Source: Lumnitzera littorea
Taxonomy: Eukaryota > Streptophyta > Magnoliopsida > Myrtales > Combretaceae
Direction: 5' to 3'
DNA length: 64,000 bases
Assembly: GCA_024138015.1 (NCBI GenBank)
Contig: JAMXBB010000010.1
Location: forward strand, 7,466,839-7,530,838
A program made the translations under genes and the position numbers. Below are positions 25,005 through 39,289 of the stretch, piece after piece. Below the pieces are notes generated by a model that was not told where the DNA came from, searched no databases, and saw only the letters and a list, made by a program, of their open reading frames with translations. How positions within the stretch are numbered: the first letter of the stretch is position 1; the number at the start of each line of letters is the position of its first letter.

Positions 25005-28000
25005 TAATCTTAATAGGGTTATTGTGAATTTCTGGTAGTTGAGCAAGTAGTAATAATAGAAAAGACTTATGAATAAGGTTGGACCTCTATACATCTGAGC
25101 TCAATTTCTCTTTTGCTTATCTTTCACTTCTCTCTTTTTATTTTACTATTGTTTATTATTACTAGTTGATCAACTATATTAAACCTACATATCAAAGTAA
25201 ATTCCATAAGTATATGTGTATAAACTTGATAATCTTATGTGCTTCCATGAAATTAATTGAAAGGAATTAGTTTATGAAGTTTTTAGGCATACTCCAATAC
25301 AACCCCCCATTCACTTATACTCATTAACCATAGTGATTTTGAGAGCTACTTTTCAATCTAAAGTTGATATCATGTGTACCACAATTTATTTATTTTTGTG
25401 AGCAACCCTTACACATATTACTACAAAAATTGAATCATTCACTATATCAAATAGGCCTAATATAGTATAACATGATTTCTTCGTAAAAGCATTGAATGAT
25501 GCATAGCATCAAACACAATAATATAGCATGAAAGGTCAAGGCAAATTCCACTTGTGGATGGGGTTTGTGTTGTGTGTGTTGCATTGCTTATCTATAATGC
25601 TTGTTAATTTTCATATAGCGATTGATAAAGAATACACAAAAATAGTCTATATCAACAAAAAAATTATGAGAAAACATGTTTCATATTTTTATTTTTGTTT
25701 TCTTTTTTTTAACGAAAAGAGAAAACATTTCCATTAATCTTTCCATGTTTAATGCCAAATAATATCGAACACTTTTTTTTTTAAATTAAGGCCTTTAATT
25801 AGTTCATACTTTGTATTTAACCTTTTGAAATTTCAACTTATACTCTCCTTAATTGCCAAGTTAGCAACAAACCCTTTTGGTTTCGTGTAATTATTGGAAG
25901 GCAAGATGAAAGAAGTTGGAAGAACTAGTGTTTTGCCAAGTGTTATATTGTGTATCTTTTAATTCCAACACTTGTCTGCCTGGTAAAGCACAAAACATTA
26001 ATAAATGCTTTTGTTGCCTGCTTATGATAATGCAATTTCTTTCCCATAAAGTAAGAAACATTCAGTTCCCTAATTCTCATTCTCATCCACAAGATAAAGT
26101 AAGCCTCTTTTCCTTAATCATATCATAGGATTTTATAGAGATTAAAGGTGGCGACAAGAGTATATGGTATAAACTCATGACCTGTCGCTCGCACATATGT
26201 TTGCTTACGGTATATGGACCAAAATTAGCCCAATGTAAAATAAGGGATTCCGACGAACCCTGTAAATTGTGCCACGTAGAAGATAAATAAAGGTAATGAT
26301 GAAATTAATGACTGATTTTTGAGGCCGTAGTCTCTAGTCTCTACTACGTCTGATGGGACAACAGCAGTTACTAGTTAGACAAAATCTTAATTAAAGTTAT
26401 ATGCATCCATTAAATAAAATAAGATGGAAATAAAAATGCAATTTCAAAAAAGTAGAATAAAAATGTAATTATTGTCTGTTATTTTGTTTGGTTTTCCTTA
26501 AAATAAAGTAATAATAGATTAGGAATACATCAAAAAATACTAATATACCCTTCTCTCAATCTACAATTTGACTATCGGTTTGGAATCTCATGGTTAAATA
26601 TAGAAATATACCAATGAAATATTAAATAATAGCTATTCCTCTAGTCTTATAAACAAATTACAATTCTTTATTTTGTAACAATGAGAATTTTGTGAAACAA
26701 CTATTTTAATTATTAAACCCAATAATAACTTTATAAGAAGGAAAAACTATTACATTCGAAATTTATAAAGTTATGAAATATGCTATTAGTTTTCTAGTAA
26801 TGAGATTTATTTCAAACGAACAAAATATGTGTTTTCTTTTTCCTCCCTTTTTTTTCCAAAATTATCTCCTGTTGAAATTTCTACTTCCATATCATTAGTT
26901 GATTATTCATATCGGTGGTGGAGGCGCCCCGAATAGGGGGAGTGCTGCTATATTACAAATGTCAAGGAAGGAGGATCCAATCCAATTCATCCCGCTAGAC
27001 AACCAGTATTTCTACTGTGGAGCTATAAAAAATCCTAGGCGAGGAAGTGATTAATTATAATAGTAGCAATGAGCTCAGGATATATTAATGCAACCTTAGA
27101 TTTAGCTGAAAATCCAGAATCTTGCCACAGGCACAAAACAAAAATTGCGATGATGAGTACTAGAAATTGATATTGGGCTTAGCCCTTAAGATTTTCATAA
27201 AGTTCATTCTATCTAGAGATCTTTTCATCCCATCACCGTCATGCATAAATCTCACCAAGCAATTCCTTTATATAGGCTTAATTTGGTTACAGTAATATCT
27301 GAGGTATGAATCAGTAAAACCTATGGGGAATTGTTTAAGTTCATGCAATATCAACTGGAGTTTGATATGATAACAATCTAATTGAATTTGAGCCCTGTTG
27401 GCTCGCAAATTTAATCAAGGTTGTATTTAATATATATATTTATGAAGTTTAAATCAAGTACTAACATCAATATTACCTTAATTGATAGAAAATATAAATA
27501 TTTTTATTAGATAAATTGAGTTTAAATGAGTTGAAGGGCAAATTTTAACTCATTATATATATTTTCAAGTTAAGTTCAAACTTAATATTAAAAATTTTAT
27601 TAAATTGAAGTCGTATTCATAATTAATCTATAACACGTATCATCTTAACTTAACTCATTTATTACCAAAGGTTAAGACTAAATGCCAAGCAGACATACAT
27701 AAGATAATTTGTCATGTCTAGGTTTAATAAACAAAATTTACAAACAAAAATACTCTTTTTCTTATTATTATTTTGTCCTTTTCTCGTTGGCAGATGGCTA
27801 ACACAATCCAAAGATTACTGGCCCAAATCTTAAATTCTAAAATCAGGGATTATAACTTTTGAAAATATATAAATATTTCATTAATGCATCGCTTTTAATG
27901 ATATTTTCATTGAAAATTCTCGAGTTTTTAATAATAATTTTGGGAAAATATATGTATTTTAAAATTTATAGGAAAGTAAAGGTATATTTTGAGAGTTTAC

Positions 28001-31000
28001 CAAAGGCTATCGACTCTAACCAATGATTTTAAGGGATTTTTATAATAATTCTTTTCGTTCTGTAAAGCTAATTTTCCTCGGTACATTGTAGGATTATTAT
28101 TATTATTATTTTTAATGAACTAACTACTGTTACCATTAGTAAAACTCGAATATGATTTACTACGTTGGAAGATAACTTTTTATACCACCAGCTTTAAATG
28201 ATTTCATACTTTAACTTTCACCTTTGTTGACACTGGTTCAAATACTATGCGATAAGATTATCCATTCGGAGCCTAAGAAACAGTTGGGCCTCCATTTTTA
28301 TCATTGGGCTTGCCTGTAAAATCTCCCCCAGTTCCTTATTTTCGATTTGGGTTACTATGGATAAAACTAGACCATAGGCACCAAAATTGAATAATTCATT
28401 TTTTATATAAACACAACAAAATAAATAGTGCAAATTGTATATTATGTATAATTGTAATATACACATATTTATGTTTAGGTAATATTAATATAGTTATATG
28501 TTTTACACATGTATCCAATATATAATTTTACAATTATATATCATAGACTATCCATTAAATGCAGCATTTACTCATAATAATATCTATATTAATATAGACA
28601 TCAAATAATAGCATAAGAAATAGATAGATATTTGGTATAGTAATAATAGATTTAATGTTATACAATGTCTTAAGATATAGATTAATAAATTCATGTACCC
28701 CGAAAGCAGGCTATATAATTTTTTTTTTTTTTTTTGGATAAGAAAAAAAAAAGTGATAAGCTAGGCCGTAGAATTTGGTCTTAAAGTGTTATTAAATGGA
28801 AAAACATTAGTACTTTGCATTCCGAGTGGTGATTAAAAGAAGGAAAAAAAAAAAAAAAGAGGAGGAAGAGGAGGAGAAGAAAATACTGTGCAATTTCTAG
28901 TTTAGAATTTTTGAACTTACTCAAATAAAAGGAAAAAGAGAAATTTTAAGCTTTGCGTTCCAAGTGGTGGCAAAAAGTCTCTTTGCTTTGCCTTGTCTTA
29001 AATTTTTAATTCACAGAATTTTGATTACCTTTTAGATTTACATAGGGTTAGCATTGTGCTTGGTCAAATTCGTGTCAATTGCCAAACTAAACTACACAAA
29101 ATTAAATTAAGAACATAAATAATTTATTATATCATAATCGTATTTCTCCGTGTCACTATCATATTTGTTGTATGCATGTCATATCAAATTCACATTTATC
29201 TCTATAATCATAATTCCAATCATATCGTGCTAATTTTTTATCATGCCGTTCCAAAAATTCCTAGCCCTAGATTTTGTAATAAGCCATCGCCTGCTAAAGG
29301 CTCATAAAACCTTCTACTTATTGTAATAGATACCCAATTTTCTTTACGATCTGCTTTTATTTTAAGTAATTTATATTTAATACAACAAGTAAATGAATCA
29401 ATTATGAAATACTAATTGTAATTGTTGTTGAATAACTAAAATATTTAAAAGCAAAAAATAGAGATACAAAATTCAAAAGGGAGAATCACCAATAGCATCA
29501 TTCTGGCCGTGATCTGATTCATCCAAAGGGGCCCAATTTGTTGGAGAACCATTCTTTTCTATCAGGCCCACATAGATATATGCTGGGTCTTTGGGCTGAG
29601 ATCAACTGATGATCAAATAGTCCAATGGTTATTAATGGGCTTTTTGCTTGATTCTATGCATGCAAAACATTTTAAAATCAAAGTCGAGGAAAGTATAGCG
29701 ACAACTAATACAAGTAAAGAATTTAAGAAAATAAATTGATTCTTTTAAGGCTTCTCTTTTAAAATCGACCACTTTTACCAAAAAAAAAAAATTGGTGTTG
29801 CAAAATTTGTATTCGAGTCTACTACAGAATTAATCTTTTATAATTGAATGCCACTTCATCTTATTCAATCATGTTAACAGTCAAAAATTATATTGGTTAA
29901 GAAAACCCAAAATTGAAAGAAGAGCAAATAGACGTGGTATGGTGATAATTTGACAGGGAGTAAAAAGTTTATTTTAAAATATGTAAATACTACTTTTTAA
30001 ATGTTTTTCACAATTTTCCTTTTGTATTTATACGCATGTCTTATTTCTTACTAATTTATAATTTCTAAGGTTAAATCCATGTTCACAATGCTTAAGATTA
30101 TACTCACCATTACATTGTAATTTATCATTTTCAAGTTCTTATTCTATTGGTTTTTTCTATAAATCAAGCACTAATAAGCAACTAAGTTACAAATAAAATA
30201 CAAAATGAGGTGAGATAAATGTCCTAAAGTCACAGTTTTTTTTTTTTTTTTTTTTATCAATTGAACCCAATCACTACAAAAGTTCAACTTCAACCAAAAG
30301 AGATTATTGTTGAAAATACTTAAATTATTGTTGTTAATTATTTACCTTTTGACAAAAGCATTCCATTATACTATTCATGCTTAATCGCTTCAAAATAAAA
30401 GGGGTTTCAACAAGTGTTCTACTTTAAAAAAAAAAAAAAAAGAACTCTCTATAATTGCCATCAACTATTTGCTTTTCAAGATTCTCTATGGCAAATTAAC
30501 TTACCAATTTTTAGTACAATAATTTATAATGTAATTGTAAGAGTTTACAATAAAAAGTACTTAACAATCTTATATAAATAGGGAAAGAAGAGAAGAAGAG
30601 AATACATCGGAAAAAACTCTCTAACTCTCTAATATAATATGCCTTTCTATTTCCAGTAATATAATATCTTTCGTCTTCCTTTTTTATATTAAAGGATTCT
30701 CTCAATAATATTATAAATCTTGTTTATCAATATTTGTTTTATTCATCTCTATTTTAATTCCAGCACAATCTTTCAATTTTGTTATGCATAATTTAAAAAA
30801 TTTCATAAAATATTATAAGAATCAAATTGAGCAATGCAAAGCTTAAATCATTATAGTATGTTTTCCTTAAGAATTCGTTTAAGTTGAGTCAATAAAGATT
30901 CAAATATTTTGCTTAAATAATTTATAGTAATTCTATTCTTTGTGTTGGTAAGATTTAGAAGTTGTTCCATGTTTTCACTTTTTTGAGAGATCTTTTCTCG

Positions 31001-31439
31001 TGACAATACTATTAATGTTTTTCTAAGGGTGTACGTCTTAGTCTTAAATGTTATTACTACTAGTGATGCGTGTTGCTTACGCATTAGGATGCACATCTTA
31101 GGGTATAGCTTCCATCGGATATTTTGGTTGATCTAGTTCATCTTATGTTATACTTAGTGACGTATATAATTAAGGATCATTGTATGCGTTCATAAATTGT
31201 ACCATTGTACGGATATTCAATTGCTTCATTAAGATGTTGTGGCACACCATTTTAATGAAATCAATTGTCGTCTACGTATTTTGAGGGACCTTAGCACTAA
31301 AAATAGTGGCCAAAGCTTCATCATAGACATCTTATGCCTTCATCTACATTTTCTGGAAAAAAACTTTGTTGTGATTATTAGGTGCAACTTTTCTCATTGG
31401 TAAGATTCTAATAACCTTCTTATTATGAGTTGAATGGTA
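25005..31439. other. 6.4 kb without a recognised gene
   Basis: No protein domain or element terminus was identified on either strand. Notable low-complexity tracts: T run near 28720-28735, A run near 28844-28858 followed by a GAGGAGGAAG purine tract, T run near 30238-30256, A run near 30426-30441, and (ATT)n near 28093-28110. A word of about 25 bases around TTTGC.TTCC.AGTGGTG occurs at about 28814 and again at about 28953. This is the best place in the window for an overlooked host gene or promoter, but I have no positive evidence of one. Confidence 0.4.
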
Positions 31440-32080
31440 GTTTATAGTCAATGCTAAAACCCCTCCCCTCACACCGTACCCCCTCCTCCCAATAAGGATC
31501 AAGGATGGATCACGCGTTCCCAAATTCGAAGGCTAGCTAAGATGGTTCACCAAGTAATATGAAGTGAGTTAAGCGCCGAGGAATAATGCTTACCCCAGTT
31601 CAACCTACCAAGTTACTTTGCTCTCCATACCATCTAGAGAACTGCCGAGGAGATCTACTAACATGCTATGCCGAGCCAACCCCTCCACAACATACCAGCC
31701 CAAGCACCAAATCAAGATACAGTCAACCTAATAATTCTGAGACTGAGCTAACAATTGTCAGGAGCCGATCATCCAAGGCCAACCCGAATGTAAGTCATCA
31801 CTAAACCAAGCCTTGTCTTGTCCCAGCAATCAGAGCTACCAAACTGTCGACGCCGACCTAATCAAGACCTACCCCTACTTGGATCGTAGTGTTATTAGGA
31901 CCACAAAATGAGTAAAATTACACGTACGCTATCTTTTCTAATATCCATACTGTCCTTTCTAAAAGGATATTCTTTTGGTACGATTATATTGCTACCCTTG
32001 TAAATTATTCTCCTTTTCCAAACTAGTATAAATCTTTTTCTATAATTTCTTGTAACCTAGGACTTATCCTAATTAAGTAC

Positions 32081-32088
32081 TATAAATA
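32081..32088 (+). promoter_or_regulatory. TATA box of LTR-like block
   Basis: TATAAATA in ACTATAAATACTTGCAAACA, about 75 bases upstream of the tandem repeats. Transcription would run rightward. Confidence 0.5.
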
Positions 32089-32160
32089 CTTGCAAACATC
32101 GATATATAGAAAATACACTGAACTTTCTCACTCTCTCAAGCTAAGTGTCTTTTCTACTTA

Positions 32161-32297
32161 CTCTTAAGCTACTCTTATCTTTCTGCTTACTCTTGATCTA
32201 CTCTTATCATTCTGCTTACTCTTGATCTACTCTTATCTTTCTGCTTACTCTTGAGCTACTCTTATCTTTCTACTTACTCTTGAGCTACTCTTATCTA
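32161..32297 (+). repeat. 29-bp tandem repeat, about 4.7 units
   Basis: Units start at 32161, 32190, 32219, 32248 and 32277 (partial). Each is built from CTCTTGAGCTACTCTTATCT plus TTCTGCTTA with one to three changes. It is pyrimidine-rich and lies in the presumed transcribed leader of the LTR. Confidence 0.92.
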
Positions 32298-32472
32298 GCC
32301 CATTAAGTGTTGACTAATGGCGAGTGCCGTCCAACCATACTTGTACGTCATATTAAGTATGATCTAAGCTTATGTGAGACGTTGGTGCATCATATCCATT
32401 ATCGATGTACGGGAACCTCTACTCATCCTTCAGCTACCACTTATCTTTTAGACCATCTCATGGTATGAACCC

Positions 32473-34646
32473 AGCCCTTTTTGGTTATGCGCGATATTAG
32501 GCTTATGTATTCATTCATAACTCCGTATCAACCCGCACAACCCCCCTACCCCCAACCCTTTAAGGTAGCAGCTTCAAGAGTTCCTAAGGTATTTACTTCT
32601 CTCTTTTCCTTGACTATGGAGATTACAGCATTCAAGAGTTTGTCAAAGATGATTACACAAAGGGGAGGATTGATGATAGAAGATCAAGCATATATATTTA
32701 TTGAGTTTTTCTTTTCCTTTTGTTCTTTATTGAAATCATGTTTCTTGTTTACTCTTGTTTTGCACTTTATTCATTATAAATTAAATAGTTTTGTACGATT
32801 AAAACATGATTTAATGGAGTAATTTTATTTGGCTCTTTTATAAGTTATTATTTAATTACTTAAATGTTTTTATTATTAAATTTTTATAGTTTATCAATAT
32901 ATTATTATGCTTGTAGCTAGTTTATAAATAAGACTTGGAAGAGAATTGATGAATAATATATATGGAGCGTTGAAAATTTGTTATATTATTATATTGAGCC
33001 AAACCTACTATTTATCTGGCTTGACTCTTTGGGCTAAGTGATAAAGCCCTAGAAGTTCAGTCTATATTTGAGATAAATTCGAGGAGATTTAGCTTGGTGA
33101 GATTAGAATAGGAATTGTTAGACTAGTCTATTCGTATCCAACATTTCTTAGGTAGGCTCATGTACCTATACGGAAGATTACTGACCTTAAGCCCATTAGT
33201 TGGCTCTTTCATGATAAACATAAATTGAAAAAGCTTTATTTTATTCATTAATCACTTAAATGATTCAATAAACGTCATCATATCCAAGAACTTATAAATA
33301 TTCTGCCATTCTTCTTCATTTGACACAACTCTAGAGATAAAAAAAACGATATTCCATCGTTAAACTTTTACTCTCTAAGACCAAACAATGTTCAAGTAAA
33401 GAATGATCTCAGCTACTCAAGAACTAAAAGGCTGACGTCCTAAGTTCCCTAAACTCCCTACTGCTTTATTCAGAACCCACTCGTCTACAACATGAAAATA
33501 AAAATAGGTTTAGTTAACTATGATATGGACATATGCATGTTAATTTTGAAATAGTATTCACAAACTTAATGCAATTAAAATTGGTTATCTTAATATAAAG
33601 GCATGTTAGATAATTGATTTTAACTAAGGTATTTGGATTCTTGAGGGAATTCTTTTACACAACTGATAAATATGAATTAAGTAACTCAAAAGGGAAGCCA
33701 ATGTCATAAATGGAATTATTAAGACTCAATTAAGAATTGGATCTTTGTGAATCTGATAGAAAATTAAGTAATTAATTCTTATAAATATTAGATGCATATG
33801 TAAACTTTTCAAATGAAAGCCTATTCAATATCCCATCTATTTGGTTCAAAAATCTTTTTGTCATGTGGATTATTAGTGTATTTAGTTTTATAGTTTAGTT
33901 CAATTTTATTCTAAAAGCCATAATTCCATTGCTTAGCTAAAAATAGTGTTTATATAATTGGTAATTACTATCCAACTATCATAGGAACGACTTGGTCTCA
34001 CCAGTATTATTACATACTTAACCTAGTATATTTGCTAGTATATAATGCATTCTTTAAGTTCACGCATATTAATAAGCTTAACTTGCTATGCAAATTTATT
34101 ATGTAGATCCCCTATTACATTTTTCCACATTATATAATATGCAAGTTAAGAGAAGAAAAATATTATCTATTGGTTTAGGATTAAGGAAAGACCAATGAGA
34201 TTATGAGAGTCAAGAAATGAGATTCAAAACAAGAGAAGACTTAGTAAATATATGAATTAAGAGCAAGTTTCTTATATGACATAAAGGTTAGAGTGCATGA
34301 GAGTTTGAATGGAGGAAGAGTAGAGTGTTGAGGAATGGTAGACTTGGAGTTAATATCTCAACATTAGGCTTAGGTTTCTTCTTTCTTATCTCGCTATAAA
34401 ACTTCTTGGTTTTGATATGTATGTTGGCATTCAAAAATTAAAATAGGCTTCTTTTTTCTTTTAAACATAAAAGCAGTCTAGTTTGAGCTAAAATGTTTCG
34501 ATTCAATTTGATCCCTAAATGGAACCATAAACCATTTAGACCCTCTTTAAACTAAACCATGAACTAAGCCAATTTATAAAAGAACTATATTTTCATATCT
34601 ATTTCAATTCAGTTGTATTCTTGGTTTGTTTTTGTTCTATGAATAG
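32473..34646. other. No gene recognised downstream of the LTR-like block
   Basis: If the block at 31440-32460 is a 5' LTR, gag should follow here. I see only a 113-codon plus-strand frame (32481-32822) without a known motif. The rest is AT-rich and featureless. Confidence 0.35.
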
Positions 34647-34651
34647 CCCTA

Positions 34652-36880
34652 TGTAGACACCTCAGTTTTCCCATTTTTTAATTTTTTGTTAGTTGAGCCA
34701 AGTTAATAAATAAACAAAAAATAAGAAAACAAAAATAAATAAAAAAGGGAAAAAATGAGAAAATAAAAAAAAAAGAATCAAATCAAGTTAAGTCATATCG
34801 TATCGAGTCGAGTCAAATCGTATTAAGTCAAGTCGTATCGCATCAAATCAAGTTGAATCGTGTCGAGTTAAATTGCGCCGAGTCGCATCAAATCGTTTAA
34901 GATCAAATCAGATAATGGTATGTGATTAATTTAATAAATTTTAAGTCGTTGGAGACTTGGGTTTTATTAAAATAATTTTGACCCAATTCGATTTAAAGTA
35001 AATTTTTATCTAATTTATATTGGGACAAAATAGACTTAGAATTTATTAGATAAGTTGTTAAGCTATAATAGATTAAATCGAATCGAGCCTTGAAAAATAG
35101 AAAACCCGAATTAAGTAGGGTTTCTAGAAATTAGGTTAAATCTTCGAAAGAATCGTAATCGTATTTTCAATACAAAAGATACGATTGAAGGGTAATAAAT
35201 AGTACGTCGACAGGTGAACTTGAAGATGTTTTTTTTAATTACACAATTTCCCAAAACGCTAATCTACCTACGATTCCCTGACTACAATCCAATACGCCAT
35301 AACACGAAATCTACACATACTGTCCCAATTGCAATTCGAACACAATTGCAAGTCCTACAGCTTGACAACCAAATTTCCAAATACGCTAACATCCATCCAA
35401 CGTCCCATGGCCTAATGATTGCACTAATCTAAAGACACACCCCCTGACATTCCAATCTCCCCAACACAATTCCATGATGAGCACTTGAAGTATTCCCTGA
35501 CATCCACAAATCCAACGTATTGCATGACAAGCCAACGTTTAGTGATAAACTGACGCAAGTCCATGCAAGTTAACACCCCCTAACATTCCAATTCCATAAT
35601 ATCCAACACCAAAGACAAAGCTACTTCTTAAGACTAGCCAATGCCCATTCTTCCAAAAAACCAACAACCAAAGTCTAGTAACCCTTCAATCACAATCTGA
35701 CCATCCATTATCAGTCGAAGTCCAATACCAAGCACATACGAAATCTATAAATGAATCACATACACGTGCACAAGCCACTTCGATACACAATTCACCACTG
35801 TACATGAGCACGAGCACAACACCCCGACGATCACAACATGATCATATGCAACTCGACGCATAGGTAAAATTATTTTATTTTATTTAGTTATTTTTTTGTT
35901 AGTTTAGTTCAATTAATTTACTAACCTATTTTTTGTTTAAATGCAATTTTTTTTATTATTTTCATATTGCATATTTTTTTTCTAGATAATCCTAATTTTC
36001 TATGAAATTTAGTTAAATTGCGTTTTTTTTTAAATAAAGATACGTATCTAGACAATATTGAGATACATATTTTGCGATTAAAATTTAGAAAATATACGTA
36101 CGTATCTTGCAGTTAAAATTTATCAAGATACGTATCTTACAGTTAAGATTTGGAATAGATACATATGGAGATACGTATCTAGATCGTATCTTCAATATAT
36201 CTTATAGTTAGGATTTAGGAAAATATATCTTTTAATACATAGTATTTTAATAAATAAAAAGTCGTAATCGGGATTTTAAAAAAAGATTTAGTTAGTTAGT
36301 TAGTTAGGGTTTTCTTTAATTCGTAAAATTAGATTTTCTAAGTTTTTTTTTAAATAAATCAATAGTTACATAATCGTAAATTTGGCTCAACTTTCAAAAA
36401 TAAAAGAAATCCACCCATTAAATATTTTATAAAAAAAAAGAACTACATCCAGTTTAATCTCGACTAACAGGTACATAAATATCTTCAAGGCAACTGCATA
36501 AAAAAAATTTTCTCCTTTTTCTTAGAAGTTCATAATAAAAAAATAACTTTAATTATCTTTTGTATGTTTAGGTATATTTTAATATTTTTTAGAAAATTAT
36601 AAAAATAAAAGCCCATTAATTTTTTTTTATTTTTTCATGGTGACTTAATCTTAATAGATTAGCCCCCGAACTCAATTTTCTTGGTTATTTATTTTTTTCT
36701 AAAAATCATTTTTTAGAATATACGCCGATTAGTCAAAAACCTTAATTTCACTTTTTACCAGTTAAACTGATTAGCGACTCCAATTTAAAATATTTTTTTT
36801 TAGAAAAATATTTCCTTAATTTAATATCAAGTAATTGACATTAAGCGAGCTGAGCTTGATATAAGTTAAATTAAAGAAAT
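34652..36880 (+). repeat. Left inverted arm
   Basis: Matches the reverse complement of 38640-40903. In order it contains a run of short GTATCGAGTCGAGTCAAATC-like words (34780-34910), a GC-richer part (35200-35860), a GATACGTATC minisatellite (36040-36230), a TTAGTTAGTTAGTTAG tract (36290-36305) and the GATTAGCGACTCC word. The inner edge is approximate. Confidence 0.8.
36040..36230 (+). repeat. Minisatellite around GATACGTATC, left arm
   Basis: About five imperfect units of roughly 35-40 bp built on AAGATACGTATCTTACAG plus TTAAGATTT. The unit core is itself a palindrome (AGATACGTATCT). Confidence 0.75.
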
Positions 36881-38639
36881 CGAAATAAGGCTTGACAAAA
36901 TTGACAATTCCACTGGAAAAGTTTGGTGTGCTAGCCATGTGAAAATTAAGAATTATTGATGGACTTTTGTATTATTTTTCTTTAATTGTATTATAGTTAT
37001 ACTAATTGGTTTTTTTAGTGATGCAGGCCTTAAGAAAAAAACCCTAACCCAATGAGCCTTCTTAAGGAATTAGGAGGGGTTATTTTTATTTTCAATAATC
37101 ATTTGTGTGTATAGATGTAGTCGGACCTATGCCACTTTAGGAACTTAGGACAGGTCGTCATTGTATAACCCTCAAGTCGCTGGGGTCATTACTCCCGCCT
37201 GGCGATGATAAACGAGCCTCTCAAGCTTCAATGTAGCTCACGAGACTTCTCTTCGGAAAGCTTTGGAGCTATAAAATCTAAGACTAGTAGAGTCTACCCT
37301 CTTACAACATTCTTTTCGAAAAAGGGGTAGTTATTTTTTTTTAAATTATAGGAAAAGCCCAATTGATCTAAAGTCGATTCGATTTTCTTCTTCAAGAAAA
37401 GAGAAATTTAAAAAAAAAACAGTAACTCTTATATATAAATATTCACGAACTTCATTTTGCTTTTGAACCTACTTATATATAAGGATATTTTCCGACTACA
37501 GATTCATTATACTTCCTATAATTTTCTAATTACCGACCCCTATTGCATTACATGCATATGTAGCATATTGCATAACATTTATTTTGCATATTTGTTTGTA
37601 TATGCTATCTTTTGTAATATATGTGAATCTTGTAGATTTTGTTTTATTTCATCAGTAATAAGTTGTGTAACATAACATTTAATATAGAATACTCAAAATC
37701 ATTAATATCCCCCTTATACCATAATGTGCCAATGTTGAAAAAAAAAAAAAAAACTTATGTATCAATTTGTAAATTTTTTTTTTTGTATGTAATTATGGAA
37801 GTTAATTATGATAACGATTATTATGGAACTATCATATTTTTAAAGACCTTCCAACAAATTTTTTTATTTTTTTTTTAAAAAGAGGAAATTTCAAAAGATA
37901 TTTTATGATAAAAAACAAGTTTCATAATAATTTTTCTTTTTTATTTAGTAGATTTCTATTGCAATACCCCATATGTGCCATACTATTAGAAACTAACAAA
38001 ATAAAAAAAAAATCAAAAAGAAAAAAACAGATTTAATTATTACATTCCTATTGGAAATTATTTTCCATCTCAAAGTTGTTAATTTTGTAAACGTCTAGAT
38101 TCTCGTTATTTATATTCATCCATTAAGTTGTTATACTTCTAATAGAGTTTTCTCTATGAGTCGCCACCCTTATGTTATCTTTTAATAAATCTCTTATTGT
38201 AAAATAATTTCCATTTTTTTATATTACCCTTAAAATATAATCATCATCCTATATCCTTAATTATCAGTCCCAATATTTTCAATTTTTTAGATTCATCAAT
38301 TTCAATATTAGGCTATCTGTAACATAAAATAAACATTGATTTTTAGTAAAATTTTTCCAAAAAAAAAAAACATGTTTTCAAAATCAAAAACTTGATTTTT
38401 TTTTTAAAGAAAGGGAATGCAGTGTTACTAACAAGAAAGGATTCTTACAAGCTTTGAAAAATTGCTTTTTAAGTGATTTGGCTCAACTTGAAGCCTATAA
38501 TCACTCGTTTTTTTTTTTTTTTCTAAAATCAAGATGTCTAAAGCTTTTGAATAGAGAATAACCATAGTGAAAAGAGTTTTAAGCAAGTACATGAGACAAG
38601 TTAAGACCATAGCTTATATCCAAGCCCAAGGGCTTATTA
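36881..38639. other. Non-matching centre of the inverted-arm element
   Basis: Holds a GC-richer segment (37020-37340), then AT-rich DNA with A runs near 37740-37753 and T runs near 37777 and 38509. Short plus-strand frames (72 and 79 codons) look random. No reverse transcriptase, integrase or transposase motif was seen. Confidence 0.5.
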
Positions 38640-39289
38640 ACACATCATCTAAAGCATACGAGTCTAAAAAGTTGCAGGTTAATAAAGTAATATTTTTCTT
38701 AAAAAATTTTAAAATTAGACTTGTCAACTAGTTTAACTGGTAAAAAAAATGAAATTAAGGTTTTTAGGTGGGAAAACCCTAATTTGACCACTAGTATGCA
38801 GATATTCTAAAAATTTTGATTTTTAGAAAATTAAACCAGAAAAACTATGTTCGGAAGCTAACCTATTAAGACTAAGTCACCACGTAAAAACTAAAGAAAA
38901 AAAATTGATGAGCTTTATTTTTATAATTTCCTAAAAACGTTAAAATATATCTAAATATGTGAAAGATAATTAAAGTGAATTTTTTATTATTTTTTATTAC
39001 GAATTTTCACAAAGAAGGGAAAAAAAGTTTTCTTATTTTTTAAACGGTTGTCTCGAAGGTACCTACCCGTTCGCCGGGATCAAACCGGCCTTAGTTCTCT
39101 CTTTATAAAATCTTCAATGAGTAGATTCTTTTTATTTCAAAAACCGAGCTAAGTTTATATTTATTTATCAATTTATTATTTTTAAAAAAACCTAAAAAAT
39201 CTAATTTTTCTAAATTAAAAAAAACCTTAACTAACTAAATTTTTTTTTAAAACCCCGATTAAGATTTTTTTTATCTTTAAAACCACTAT

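Larger units (their letters stand above)
31440..32460 (+). mobile_element. LTR-like block with TATA box and degraded primer site
   Basis: A GC-richer stretch (31440-31890) is followed by AT-rich DNA with a TATA box (32081-32088), a tandem-repeat tract and a CA end at 32460. It is followed at once by TGGTATGAACCC, which matches the initiator-tRNA primer site TGGTATCAGAGC at 8 of 12 positions. The layout (GC-richer head, TATA, then primer site) parallels the gypsy LTR at 61.4-62.45 kb, though I could not align the two well. The left edge is approximate. Confidence 0.5.

Noticed and set aside
26150..26225. Minus-strand SINE or tRNA
   Set aside because: A CATGAGTTTATACC word looks like a degraded B box, but no A box at the right distance and no poly(A) were found.
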